Assembly: GCA_963791225.1 (NCBI GenBank) | Contig: CAWBRV010000003.1 | Coordinates: 372,001 to 436,000 of the forward strand | DNA: 64,000 bases | Direction of reading: 5' to 3' | Source of the DNA: PALSA-612 sp963791225 | GTDB taxonomy: Bacteria; Actinomycetota; Thermoleophilia; Gaiellales; Gaiellaceae | In this document: positions 29,391 to 37,362 of the stretch, one piece after another | How positions within the stretch are numbered: position 1 is the first letter of the stretch | How the letters are laid out: each line of letters opens with the position of its first letter | Notes under the pieces: generated by a model | Seen by the model: only the letters and a program-made list of their open reading frames with translations | What the model was told of the DNA's origin: nothing | The model's database searches: none | Position numbers and translations under genes: made by a program

Positions 29391-30196
29391 AGGTGTTCGT
29401 GATCAGCGACATGGAGGGCGTGGCCGGGATCGTCAAGTGGGAGCAGACGACCGGCGGCGACCCGATGTACGAGGAGGGGCGGCGCCTCTACACCGAGGAG
29501 ATCAACGCCGCAGTCCGCGGGGCGCGCGCGGGCGGCGCCACCGAGGTCGTCGTCATGGACTGCCACGGCGCCGGCGGTGCGTGGAGCTTCAACTCGCTGA
29601 TCCCGGAGCTGCTCGACCCGGGCTGCGAGTACGTCGTGCAGGAGCACTGGACCGAGTACACGGAGTTCCTCGAGCAGGGCTGCGACGCGGCGCTCTTCGT
29701 CGGCATGCACGCGATGGCCGGGGCCGAGCGCGGTGTGATGAACCACACCGTCTCCGGCCAGCGCTGGCTGAACCTGCGGTTCAACGGGACGCTCGTCGGC
29801 GAAACCGGCATCAACGCGGCGCTCTGCGGCACCTGGGGCTGCCCGGTGCTGCTCGTGACCGGCGACCAGGCGACCTGCGCCGAGGGTCGCGAGCTGCTCG
29901 GCCCCGGGCTGACTACGGTCGCGGTCAAGCGCGGGCTCGGCCGGTTCTCCGCGCGCCAGGTGGCGCCGCTCCGCGCGCGCGAGCTGATCGAGGACGGCGC
30001 CCGCCGCGCTCTCGCCGACCTGGCCGCGGTAGGCCCGTACGATCCGGGCCGGCCATGCGAGATCCGCGTCGAGCTGACGGCGACGAGCGCCACCGACGAG
30101 TACCGGCGGAAGCCGGGCGTCGAGATCGTCGACTCGCGCCAGATCGTCTCCCGGGGCGACGACTGGTGGTCGGCCTGGCAGCAATTCTTCTTCTGA
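29387..30196 (+). CDS. M55-family D-aminopeptidase (DppA-like)
   Basis: Zinc-dependent D-aminopeptidase, 269 aa. Family motifs: FVISDMEGVAGIVKWEQ (Asp and Glu ligands), VVMDCHGAGGAW (His), LFVGMHAMAGAERGVMNHT (His, Glu and His) and GETGINAALCGTWGCPVLLVTGDQ. DppA forms decamers and releases D-amino acids from short D-peptides such as those from wall turnover. GTG 29387 overlaps the asparaginase stop; GTG 29381 is also possible. A copy of the hairpin repeat begins 3 nt after its stop. Confidence 0.92.
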   Translation: MKVFVISDMEGVAGIVKWEQTTGGDPMYEEGRRLYTEEINAAVRGARAGGATEVVVMDCHGAGGAWSFNSLIPELLDPGCEYVVQEHWTEYTEFLEQGCDAALFVGMHAMAGAERGVMNHTVSGQRWLNLRFNGTLVGETGINAALCGTWGCPVLLVTGDQATCAEGRELLGPGLTTVAVKRGLGRFSARQVAPLRARELIEDGARRALADLAAVGPYDPGRPCEIRVELTATSATDEYRRKPGVEIVDSRQIVSRGDDWWSAWQQFFF

Positions 30197-30199
30197 TAG

Positions 30200-30240
30200 C
30201 ACGGAGGAAACGGCCGGTTTCCCCGTGGGCCCCCTTCCCT
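30200..30240 (+). repeat. GGAAAC/GTTTCC hairpin element, partial copy C
   Basis: CACGGAGGAAAC-GGCCG-GTTTCCCCGTG with the following C-rich spacer but without the second hairpin. It lies 3 nt after the M55 peptidase stop. Confidence 0.65.
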
Positions 30241-30285
30241 GGGCTCGGTGGCCAGCGTTCCCGGCCGACGCCGGCCTGGCCTGGC

Positions 30286-30985
30286 ATCGGCGGCCGGCGC
30301 AGAGCAGGGCTCGCGGCTGCGCTTGTTGCACTCGTCGCCGTTGCGTCCGGCTGCGGCGGGTCTCCGTCGAGCAAAGGAACCGCCGCTCGGCCCGGCAAGA
30401 CGATCTTCGTCGCCGCGCTCGGCGACTCGATCACGGCCGGCTCGCCCGGGTTCGACCCGTCGGCCGCCCGGGCGAGCCAGCTCGGCTTCGGCCAGGATCC
30501 GCAGAGCCAGTGGGAGTTCTGGGCGGCACGGAAGGATTTACGGCTCCGATTCCGGAACTGCGGCGTCTACGGAGAGCGCACCGACGAGATCGCACGACGT
30601 CTCGTGGACCTGCCAGACCGGCGCGGACGTGCTCGTGGTGCAGGGCGGCATCAACGACATCGCGCAGGGCCGGCCGGTCGCCGAGGCGGCGCGCAACCTG
30701 CGCGCGATGGTCGATCGCGGCAAGAAGCTCGGCCTGCGCGTCGAGATCGCTCAGCCGATCCCGTGGAACAACCGCTATCCGGATGCCGCGCCGAAGATCA
30801 TGGCGCTGAACGGGCTGATCAACGTGATCGGGCTCGTCGAGCGCGCACGCGTGCTGCCGTTCTACTCGGTCCTCGACGATCCGAGAGATCCAGGGCACAT
30901 GAAGGGCCCGTGGACCGCGGACGGCGATCATCCCTCGGTCGTGGGGTACCGCCGCCTCGGCGAGCTCGCGTTCAGGCTGCCCTGA
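30286..30985 (+). pseudogene. SGNH/GDSL-type lipoprotein hydrolase, broken
   Basis: Reading frame 1 encodes a lipoprotein signal (RRRAGLAAALVALVAVASGC), then block I FVAALGDSITAG with the nucleophile Ser, and FRNCGVYGERTDEIARRL. After about 30612 the family continues one base out of phase: VLVVQGGINDIAQG (block III, Gly and Asn), WNNRYPDAAPKI, and ADGDHPSVVGYRRLGELAF (block V, Asp and His). One extra base in CTGCCAG restores the frame. There is also no ATG, GTG or TTG in frame before the signal peptide; ATC 30286 is the closest plausible position. With two lesions this may be a true pseudogene. Confidence 0.68.
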
Positions 30986-30989
30986 CGAC

Positions 30990-32936
30990 TCAGACGCCCG
31001 GAGCCGCGGGTGCAGTCTCGGAGGAAGCCGCGACCGGCGCCTTCGCCGGCTTCTTGATGTCGAGCGCGTAGAGCTTCAGGCGCTCCTTGCGGCCGCGAAC
31101 GTCCTGCTCCTCGTAGAAGACGATGTCCGCCGGCGGGTCGCGCAGCGCGGTGACCGTCGACTCGGCGATCAGCACGGAGTAGGGCGTCTCCTTCGTCATG
31201 CCCTCGATGCGCGAGGCCGTGTTCGGGACGTCGCCGACAGCCGTGTAGTCCATGCGGCGCTCGTGGCCGACGTTGCCGGTCATGATCGACCCCGTATTCA
31301 GGCCGATGCCCATGAGGTAGCCCTCGCCGAGCCCCTGCTCGCGCATGAACTCGTTGAACGCCGGCAGCCGCTCGGTCAGCATCTCGCGGGCGGCGGCGAG
31401 CGCGCGGTCGGCGTGGTCCTCGTAGTCGATCGGCGCACCGAAGAGCGCGTAGATGCCGTCGGCCATGTAACAGACGAGCGTCCCGCCGTGGGCGAGGATC
31501 GCCTCGCTCATCTCGTGCAGGTAGTGGTTGAGCACGCGGATGACCCCGTCGGCGGGCATGAACTCCGCGCTCGACGTGAATCCACGCAGGTCGCTGAACA
31601 TCACCGTGCCGACGATCTCCTTGCCGCCGAGCCGCAAGTCGGCGTCCGCGTTTTCGAGCACCTGGTCGACGACCGTTTCCGGCACGAAGCGCGCGAACAC
31701 GTCGCGCACGCGCTCCTTCTCGAACGCGGTCACGACGTAGTGGACGGCGAGCGCCCCGACCGTTGCGAGGATCAGCGCCGCGAGCGGATAGACGAACGAG
31801 GCGATGCGACCCTTGTTGAACCCCACGATCAGCACGCCGGGGATGAAGATCGCCGCGAACAGGAAGCCCGTGCCGACAGCGATCAGCGGCCGCGCACGCA
31901 GGCTGGCGAGCGGGACGACGCACCCGAGGCAGATGATCAGCACGACGTCCCAGGCCGTGCCGATGCTCCGCAGCGGGAAGCCTCTGATCGACGTCTCGAT
32001 CGCGTTTGCCTGCACTTCGGGGCCGGGCATGTTCGAGCCGGTCGAGGTGGGATGGAAGTCGGCGACGGCCTGGAGGCTCGGCGCCGAGGCGCCGACGACG
32101 ACGATCTGGTTGCGGAACGCACTGGACGGGATCTGAATCCGTTTCAGCGCTGCTTCCGCGGCTGCCTTCGTCGGCGCCTCTGCAGCGTAGATACCCGGGA
32201 CGGCGCCGTACGCCACGACCTTCCACGGGTTCTTGCCACCCGCGTGGACGACCCGCATCGGGAGCACGCGCACGTACGAATAGGACTTGACCGTTCCGGG
32301 CGGGCCGGCGTAGTCGATCCACTGGCTCGATCCGCCCATCTGCGACTTCGTGATCGTCTTCCCGGTCGCGATCTCCGCGGTCCCGATCGCGAAGCTCTTC
32401 AGCTTCTGGAGCTCGTACGGCATCTTGCGGATCACGTCGGCGCTGTCGGTCGAGAAATTCGAGTTGCCGGCCCTGGCATGGAACTGCTTCAGCGCCGATG
32501 CGTCGAAGACGAGGCCGGGCTGTCCCTGGTCGCCGACCTCGGTCGTTGCGAGCGCGACCTTGCCGTTGCAGTCGTAGATCGCCTGTCCGAGGGCGTTGTC
32601 CGCCGCCACGGACGTGAGCTCGCTGAACTGGATGTCCATCGCGATCGCCTTCGGATGACCTGCGCAGATGCGGTCGATCACCTTCGCGTGCAGCGTCCGT
32701 TTGAAGGGCCAGGTCTGCTTCAGGTCGTTGAACGTCGTGTCGTCGACCGTCACGATCGTCATGTCCTTCGGCGGCCCCTGGCTGCCCCGCATCGAGAAGC
32801 GCATGTCGATGCTCTGCCGCTCGAGGCCTTCGAAGAAGCCGAAGTGGAACGCGTACGCGAGCAGCGACAGGCCGGTGGCGGTGAGCGCGACGCCGAGGAA
32901 CAGCTTCGTGCGCAACCGCTGACGCCGCTTGTCCAT
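30990..32936 (-). CDS. CHASE2-domain class III adenylate/guanylate cyclase
   Basis: Membrane nucleotide cyclase of 648 aa. TM1 (about 12-30), an extracellular CHASE2 sensor (about 35-325) with MTIVTVDDTTF, AMDIQFSE and IVVVGASAPSL, three more TM helices (about 335-425), then the cyclase domain. Metal-binding Asp residues are in VMFSDLRGF and YMADGIYALFGAP. Asn and Arg of the transition-state pair are in VGDVPNTASRIEG. The base-recognising Lys position (usual DKYIGD) reads VCYMAD, so Lys is Cys. Nucleotide choice is uncertain. Starts at ATG 32936, divergent from the rsgA transcript. Confidence 0.87.
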   Translation of the reverse strand: MDKRRQRLRTKLFLGVALTATGLSLLAYAFHFGFFEGLERQSIDMRFSMRGSQGPPKDMTIVTVDDTTFNDLKQTWPFKRTLHAKVIDRICAGHPKAIAMDIQFSELTSVAADNALGQAIYDCNGKVALATTEVGDQGQPGLVFDASALKQFHARAGNSNFSTDSADVIRKMPYELQKLKSFAIGTAEIATGKTITKSQMGGSSQWIDYAGPPGTVKSYSYVRVLPMRVVHAGGKNPWKVVAYGAVPGIYAAEAPTKAAAEAALKRIQIPSSAFRNQIVVVGASAPSLQAVADFHPTSTGSNMPGPEVQANAIETSIRGFPLRSIGTAWDVVLIICLGCVVPLASLRARPLIAVGTGFLFAAIFIPGVLIVGFNKGRIASFVYPLAALILATVGALAVHYVVTAFEKERVRDVFARFVPETVVDQVLENADADLRLGGKEIVGTVMFSDLRGFTSSAEFMPADGVIRVLNHYLHEMSEAILAHGGTLVCYMADGIYALFGAPIDYEDHADRALAAAREMLTERLPAFNEFMREQGLGEGYLMGIGLNTGSIMTGNVGHERRMDYTAVGDVPNTASRIEGMTKETPYSVLIAESTVTALRDPPADIVFYEEQDVRGRKERLKLYALDIKKPAKAPVAASSETAPAAPGV

Positions 32937-32959
32937 GCGGGCAAGTGTGGCGATTCGCC

Positions 32960-32988
32960 TTGCCGTCGTCCACTTCGTGCCGTACCCT
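32960..32988 (+). promoter_or_regulatory. Promoter of the rsgA leader
   Basis: TTGCCG (32960-32965), 17-bp spacer, TACCCT (32983-32988). It is followed by an AGGAGGT ribosome binding site at 33009-33015. Confidence 0.5.
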
Positions 32989-33023
32989 TTGTTGCGACCC
33001 GCGACGACAGGAGGTGCGATCAC

Positions 33024-33080
33024 ATGACAACTGAGCTCTTCGCATCCCTGCGCGGGTTCCTGACCGAATCCGCGCTCTGA
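33024..33080 (+). CDS. 18-residue leader ORF upstream of rsgA
   Basis: ATG-initiated ORF encoding MTTELFASLRGFLTESAL. It has the best Shine-Dalgarno of the window, AGGAGGT at an 8-nt spacing, and ends at TGA 33078-33080. The rsgA TTG start is 50 nt further on. The gap holds two small hairpins: GCGCGC/GCGCGC (33088-33104) and CGAGA/TCTCG (33110-33129), the latter with the rsgA SD in its loop. A translated leader controlling rsgA is plausible; a free-standing small protein is the alternative. Confidence 0.5.
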   Translation: MTTELFASLRGFLTESAL

Positions 33081-33109
33081 CGGTTTCGCGCGCGAACGGC
33101 GCGCCCTCA

Positions 33110-33129
33110 CGAGAGCGAAAGGAGTCTCG
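33110..33129 (+). promoter_or_regulatory. Hairpin presenting the rsgA ribosome binding site
   Basis: CGAGA (33110-33114) pairs with TCTCG (33125-33129) around the loop GCGAAAGGAG, which contains the SD AAAGGAG for the TTG at 33131. Confidence 0.4.
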
Positions 33130-33130
33130 C

Positions 33131-34213
33131 TTGTCCGAGACCGCAACGGTCCTGGGGCTTTCCCGGCTCGGCTGGGGAGTCGAACTGGAACAGGAGTTCG
33201 AACAGCATGCGGCCGCCGGGCTCGTCCCCGGTCGCGTCGCAGTGCAGCATCGCGGCGCGTACGACGTCTACACCGACCACGGCGAGGTGCGCGCCGGCCT
33301 GCCCGGGCGCATGCTCCACGACGCCGGCGACACCACCGACCTCCCGGCCGTCGGCGACTGGGTGGCGCTCGACGCGCCGGCCGGCGGCACGTCGACGATC
33401 CGCGCCGTCCTCCCTCGCCGGACGGCATTCGTCCGCACGGCGGCGAGCGACCAGCACCGCATCAGCGAGCAGCAGGTGGTGGCGGCGAACGTCGACGTCG
33501 TCTTCCTCGTCAGCTCGCTCGTGGACGACTTCAACCTGCGCCGGATCGAGCGCTACCTCGTGCTCGCGTGGGAGAGCGGCGCCGAGCCCGTCGTCGTCCT
33601 GACGAAGTCGGATCTCCACGACGACGTCGACGGTGCCGTAGCCGAGGTCACGGCGGTCGCGATCGGCGTCCCGGTCCACGCCGTCTCGAACGTCACCGGC
33701 GAGGGCGTCGACGACCTCCGCCCCTACTTCACCGGCAACCGCACCGTCGCCGCGCTCGGCTCCTCGGGCGTCGGCAAGTCGACGCTGATCAACAGCCTGT
33801 CGAGAAGCGAGGTGGCCGCGACGGGCGAGGTGCGACAGGACGGCCGTGGCCGGCACACGACGACGAGGCGGGAGTTGCTCACCGTGCCGGGGGGCGGCTT
33901 CTTCCTCGACACGCCCGGGATGCGGGAAATCCAGCTCTCCGAGGCGTCGACCGGGGTCGAGGAGACGTTCGACGACGTCACCGTGCTGGCCGCGCAATGC
34001 CGGTTCTCGGACTGCGCGCACGAGGCCGAGCCAGGCTGCGCCGTGCAGGAGGCGCTGCGCGACGGGCGTCTCGATCCCGACCGATGGGCGAGCTACCGGA
34101 AGCTGCAGCGAGAGCTGGTAGCGCTCGAGCGCAAGCTCGACGCCCGGGCCAAGTCGGAGGAGCGCAAGAAGTGGCGCCGCTTCTCCAAGGCGCAAAGGAA
34201 AGACGCCTGGTAG
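33131..34213 (+). CDS. rsgA: Ribosome small subunit-dependent GTPase A
   Basis: Circularly permuted GTPase that helps late 30S maturation, 360 aa. OB-fold N-terminal domain (GRVAVQHRGAYDVYTDHG), then G motifs in permuted order: G4 LTKSDLHDD, G5-like HAVSNVTGEG, G1 LGSSGVGKSTLINSL, G2 region GRGRHTTTRRELL and G3 LDTPGMREI. The C-terminal zinc knuckle has CRFSDCAHEAEPGCAV (Cys, Cys, His, Cys). TTG start behind AAAGGAG. The basic C-terminal helix is as in YjeQ. A copy of the hairpin repeat begins 3 nt past the stop. Confidence 0.95.
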   Translation: MSETATVLGLSRLGWGVELEQEFEQHAAAGLVPGRVAVQHRGAYDVYTDHGEVRAGLPGRMLHDAGDTTDLPAVGDWVALDAPAGGTSTIRAVLPRRTAFVRTAASDQHRISEQQVVAANVDVVFLVSSLVDDFNLRRIERYLVLAWESGAEPVVVLTKSDLHDDVDGAVAEVTAVAIGVPVHAVSNVTGEGVDDLRPYFTGNRTVAALGSSGVGKSTLINSLSRSEVAATGEVRQDGRGRHTTTRRELLTVPGGGFFLDTPGMREIQLSEASTGVEETFDDVTVLAAQCRFSDCAHEAEPGCAVQEALRDGRLDPDRWASYRKLQRELVALERKLDARAKSEERKKWRRFSKAQRKDAW

Positions 34214-34216
34214 TAC

Positions 34217-34353
34217 CACGGGGGAAACGGCCGGTTTCCCCCGTGAGCCCCCCTCCCCTTGTGGACGCGTCTCCTGCGGCCTGAGCTACGCCCGGGCGAA
34301 GCCCGGGCTTCGCCGCGGATCATGGCGCCTGACTCTGCTGTTGAGCTGGCTAC
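34217..34353 (+). repeat. GGAAAC/GTTTCC dispersed hairpin element, copy B
   Basis: CACGGGGGAAAC and GTTTCCCCCGTG form a perfect 12-bp stem around GGCCG. Then come a C-rich spacer, the second hairpin (GCCCGGGCGAAGCCCGGGC) and the end CTGGCTACT. It fills the gap between rsgA and the convergent flavoenzyme and supplies the latter's stop codon. Confidence 0.75.
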
Positions 34354-35363
34354 TTCGCGAGAGCCGCGACCCGGACGCCCACGGCTGGGGCGAACTTGAA
34401 GCCGTGCCCGCTGCAGGCCGAGCAGACGACCACCGGCCCGTGCCGCTCGAGGACGAAGCGCGTGTCCGAGGTGGTCGTGTAGAGGCAGGTCTCGACGGAC
34501 TCGGGCCCCGGGCGCGCGAGCGCGAAGCTCCTCTGCGCCCAGGCCGCCGCGCGGGCGGCGATCTCCTCGTCGGGCGCGCCCGCCTCGTCGGGGTCGACCG
34601 GCGGCCCGGAGTGGTGGACGCCGACCTTCAGCACCCCGGGGCCGGCGGTGAGCGCATACGTCTCGCCGTCGCGATAGTCGATCACCGACGGCACCGCGCG
34701 CTCCTCGGCGAGCCGGAAGTACGCGACCGTCTCGCGGGTGACGACGACGGGAAGGTCGATGCCGGCGCCTGCGAGCAGGGGCTTCGCCCAGGCCCCGGCG
34801 GCGACGACGGCGACGTTCGCCTCGATCGTGCCGTTCTCGGTCTCGACGCGGACGCGGTCGGTGCCTGGCACCAGCCCGGTGACGCGCATCCCCTCGCGCA
34901 CGTCGACACCGGCGGCGAAGGTGCGGAGGGCCCGGTCGGCGAGTGCGACGCCGGCCTCGGGCTGGAACACCGCCTTGCAACACCGTGTTGCAAGGCCGAA
35001 GCGGCGCTCGACCTCGCGGGCGTTCATCAACTCGTACGCCGCGTTGCAGGCGTCGAGCGTGGCGGCGAGCCGGGCCTCGTCGACCGGGAGGTCGACGAGG
35101 CCCGTGAGGTCGAGGAGTTGCTCGCCCGACTCCGCTTCGAGCTCACGCCAGAGGACGAACGCCTCCTGCGCGAGCCGCACCCACTCCGCCTCGACGTAGG
35201 CGAGCCGGAAGATCCGCGTCGCCCCGTGGCTCGATCCGTGGGGATGACCGACCCGGAACTGCTCGAAGACGACCGGTTCGCGGCCCGCGCGGGCGAGCGC
35301 CCAGGCGGCGGCAAGGCCCATCACGCCGCCGCCGACGACCACCACGTCGGCCCGCTCCGCCAT
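34350..35363 (-). CDS. FAD-dependent oxidase, monomeric sarcosine / N-methyltryptophan oxidase family
   Basis: Flavoprotein amine oxidase, 337 aa (family 370-390). The FAD-binding ADVVVVGGGVMGLAAAWALARAG is at the N-terminus, followed by SSHGATRIFRLAY, a third motif AVVAAGAWAKPLL, the segment ETCLYTTTSDTRFVLERHG whose Cys corresponds to the covalent FAD attachment site, and CSGHGFKFAPAVG. It would demethylate or oxidise N-methyl amino acids, producing H2O2. The sequence ATRCCKA near residue 125 is encoded by a perfect 23-bp palindrome where the family has a variable loop. Leaderless -10 box 7 nt upstream of ATG. Confidence 0.87.
   Translation of the reverse strand: MAERADVVVVGGGVMGLAAAWALARAGREPVVFEQFRVGHPHGSSHGATRIFRLAYVEAEWVRLAQEAFVLWRELEAESGEQLLDLTGLVDLPVDEARLAATLDACNAAYELMNAREVERRFGLATRCCKAVFQPEAGVALADRALRTFAAGVDVREGMRVTGLVPGTDRVRVETENGTIEANVAVVAAGAWAKPLLAGAGIDLPVVVTRETVAYFRLAEERAVPSVIDYRDGETYALTAGPGVLKVGVHHSGPPVDPDEAGAPDEEIAARAAAWAQRSFALARPGPESVETCLYTTTSDTRFVLERHGPVVVCSACSGHGFKFAPAVGVRVAALAK
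34860..34872. repeat. Palindromic repeat unit
   Basis: GGTGCCTGGCACC inside the flavoenzyme gene, read as VPGT. Confidence 0.6.
34973..34995. repeat. Perfect TTGCAACAC palindrome in coding sequence
   Basis: CCTTGCAACAC, a central C, then GTGTTGCAAGG: an 11-bp inverted repeat. It encodes ATRCCKA in the flavoenzyme and shares GTGTTGCAA with 12670-12687. Confidence 0.7.
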
Positions 35364-35370
35364 GTGCGGG

Positions 35371-35376
35371 AGGCTA
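35371..35376 (-). promoter_or_regulatory. -10 box for the flavoenzyme
   Basis: TAGCCT on the - strand ending 7 nt before ATG 35363. It overlaps the stop codon of the upstream lipoprotein gene. Confidence 0.45.
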
Positions 35377-37320
35377 GCCCAGCCGGAGCGCGAGCACGGC
35401 GCTCGACGCCGCGGCCCCGGTGCCGCCGAGCACGACGATCCGTGATCCGAGCCGCGTCGCGGAGGCGTCGGCGAGCGGGCCGGGCAGTGACCCGGCAGGC
35501 GCCACCGTTCCGCTTGCCGGATCGATGCGGAGGATCGAGGCGAGCGCGTGGCCCTGTCCGTCGCTGCCGCCGATCAGGTAGAGGAAGTGGCCGAGCGCGA
35601 CGAGCGGTGCGTGGGCCAAGGGCGAGGGCAGCGTGGCGACTCTCGTCACCGATCCGCCGCCCGGGTCGACCGCGAAGACGGCGCTGCTCGTCCCCGACGT
35701 CGTGACCCCGCCCGCGACGTAGATGCGGCCGGAGAGCATCGCCACGCCCGCGTAGCGGAGCCCGTCCGGAAGCCGGGCGACGAGTTTCGGGGTGCTCCCG
35801 GGCCGGTAGCGCAGGATCGCCGTCGCGAAGCGCGAGCCCGTGTACCCGCCGACGAGGTAGGCGACGCGGCCGGCCGATACGGCTCCGAGGTCGGAGAGCG
35901 GCTCGCCGATCGTTCCCGCGGGCCGGGCACGGCCGGTCGCAGGATCGATGCGTACGATCGCCGCCGACGACACCTGCTCGCCGCCGCCGAAGAGATAGAC
36001 CGCGCGACCGACCACGGCCGCGGCGGCGTCGTGTGTCGGCGTCGGTAGCCGGCCGATGCGCCGGAGCGAGCCAGGCGTCCCCGCCAGGATCCAGTCGGAC
36101 GAGGTTCCGCCGGCCAGTCCGCCGAGCGCCATCAGTTGCCCGCCCGGGAGCGCCGTGACCGCGACACGTGATGCGGCTGCCGGCAGCGAGCCGATCCGCC
36201 TTGCGACCAGCCGGCGCACCGGGGCGGCGCGCACGAACGGCGCCGGGAGCAGGTCGAGGCCGTCGGGTTTCGACAGGTAGCCGTCGGCCGACGAGGCGAC
36301 GCCGAAATGGCCGTACTGCCACACGATCCGCTTCGTCCGCGGGTCAATGACGACGATCCGGTGGTGCCAGTCGTCGGTGACGGCGATCATGCCGTTCGGC
36401 CAGCGGACGGCGAGCGAGGGCCGGTCGAGCGAGCCCGGCCCCGACGACGGTCCGTAGGTCCACACGATCCGTCCTCGAGGCGTGATCTCGTCCACGCGGC
36501 CGGGTGTGTTGAACCCGGCGACGAGGATGTCCCCGTTCGGCAGCAGCTGGGCGTCGGACGGATACGTCGTCGGCGTGCGCACGGAGAAGACGAGCCGGCC
36601 GGACGCGCTCAGCCTGTCGACCCAGCCGCCGATCTCGGTCACGAGCGTGCCGCCGTCGGCAAGCGGCGTTGCGCCGTTCGGCGAGTGGAACGAGCGGGGC
36701 GGATCGTGGACGCAGCTCGCCGGTGAGCCGAACGAGCGCAGGATCCGGTGCGTCTCCGTTATGCGCAGGACGCGGCAGTTCTGGATGTCGGCGACCTGGA
36801 CCACGCCGTCTGCGAGCAGGTACGCGTCGTCGGGGTTCGACAGCTCGCCGGGAGCCGAGCCGGCGACACCCGCGCGCCCGTACGACCAGACGATCCGCTT
36901 CGTGCGCAGGTCGATCTGTGCCAGCGAGTCGTTGAACTCCTCGTTCGTGACCAGGCGCCGGTAGCCGGGCGTGAAGAAGGCGTCGTCCGGGTCGTGGAAG
37001 GACTGGCCCGGACGGACGTCGCCAGGCTGCGGGAAGCGCCAGACGACGCGCCCTCCGGGAGAGACGATCAGCAGCCGGTTGTTGTTCCTGTCGGCGATCA
37101 GCAGGTAGCCGGGGACCGGCCCGCGCGGTACGGGAGGCAGGCCGAGCGCGACCGCCGCCGGGAACCGGGCGGTCTGGCCACGGTGCCGGTGGGCGGCCGG
37201 GGCCGGCGTCGTCGTGGGGACGGGCTTCGGCGCCGTCCGCAACGCCGTCGAGTCCCCGCAGCCGGCGACGAGCGCAGCCACTCCGGCGAGCGCGGAGACG
37301 GCGGCGAGCGGGCGCATCAC
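35374..37320 (-). CDS. Lipoprotein with NHL/PQQ-like and Kelch beta-propellers
   Basis: Exported lipoprotein of 648 aa. The lipobox is in AALAVVAGC-type sequence (GVAALVAGCGDS, Cys near residue 21). Residues about 70-375 hold an NHL/arylsulfotransferase-like propeller with repeated VVWRFPQPGDV, IVWSYGRAGV, IVWTYGP and IVWQYGHFG strands and PDDA/PDGLDL turns. Residues about 385-648 hold Kelch-like repeats (LPGGQLMALGGLAGG, VYLFGGGEQ, VAYLVGGYTG, IYVAGGVT, LYLIGGSDG, IVVLGGTG). Probably a ligand-binding or scaffold surface protein. GTG start (37318-37320) with CAGACT 6 nt upstream; ATG is the next codon. Confidence 0.78.
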   Translation of the reverse strand: MMRPLAAVSALAGVAALVAGCGDSTALRTAPKPVPTTTPAPAAHRHRGQTARFPAAVALGLPPVPRGPVPGYLLIADRNNNRLLIVSPGGRVVWRFPQPGDVRPGQSFHDPDDAFFTPGYRRLVTNEEFNDSLAQIDLRTKRIVWSYGRAGVAGSAPGELSNPDDAYLLADGVVQVADIQNCRVLRITETHRILRSFGSPASCVHDPPRSFHSPNGATPLADGGTLVTEIGGWVDRLSASGRLVFSVRTPTTYPSDAQLLPNGDILVAGFNTPGRVDEITPRGRIVWTYGPSSGPGSLDRPSLAVRWPNGMIAVTDDWHHRIVVIDPRTKRIVWQYGHFGVASSADGYLSKPDGLDLLPAPFVRAAPVRRLVARRIGSLPAAASRVAVTALPGGQLMALGGLAGGTSSDWILAGTPGSLRRIGRLPTPTHDAAAAVVGRAVYLFGGGEQVSSAAIVRIDPATGRARPAGTIGEPLSDLGAVSAGRVAYLVGGYTGSRFATAILRYRPGSTPKLVARLPDGLRYAGVAMLSGRIYVAGGVTTSGTSSAVFAVDPGGGSVTRVATLPSPLAHAPLVALGHFLYLIGGSDGQGHALASILRIDPASGTVAPAGSLPGPLADASATRLGSRIVVLGGTGAAASSAVLALRLG

Positions 37321-37326
37321 TCGTCG

Positions 37327-37332
37327 AGTCTG
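37327..37332 (-). promoter_or_regulatory. -10 box for the propeller lipoprotein
   Basis: CAGACT on the - strand ending exactly 6 nt before GTG 37320. The match to TAnnnT is imperfect but the spacing is standard here. Confidence 0.35.
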
Positions 37333-37362
37333 CGCCGCGCAGATGAGACGCGGCTGAAAGGC

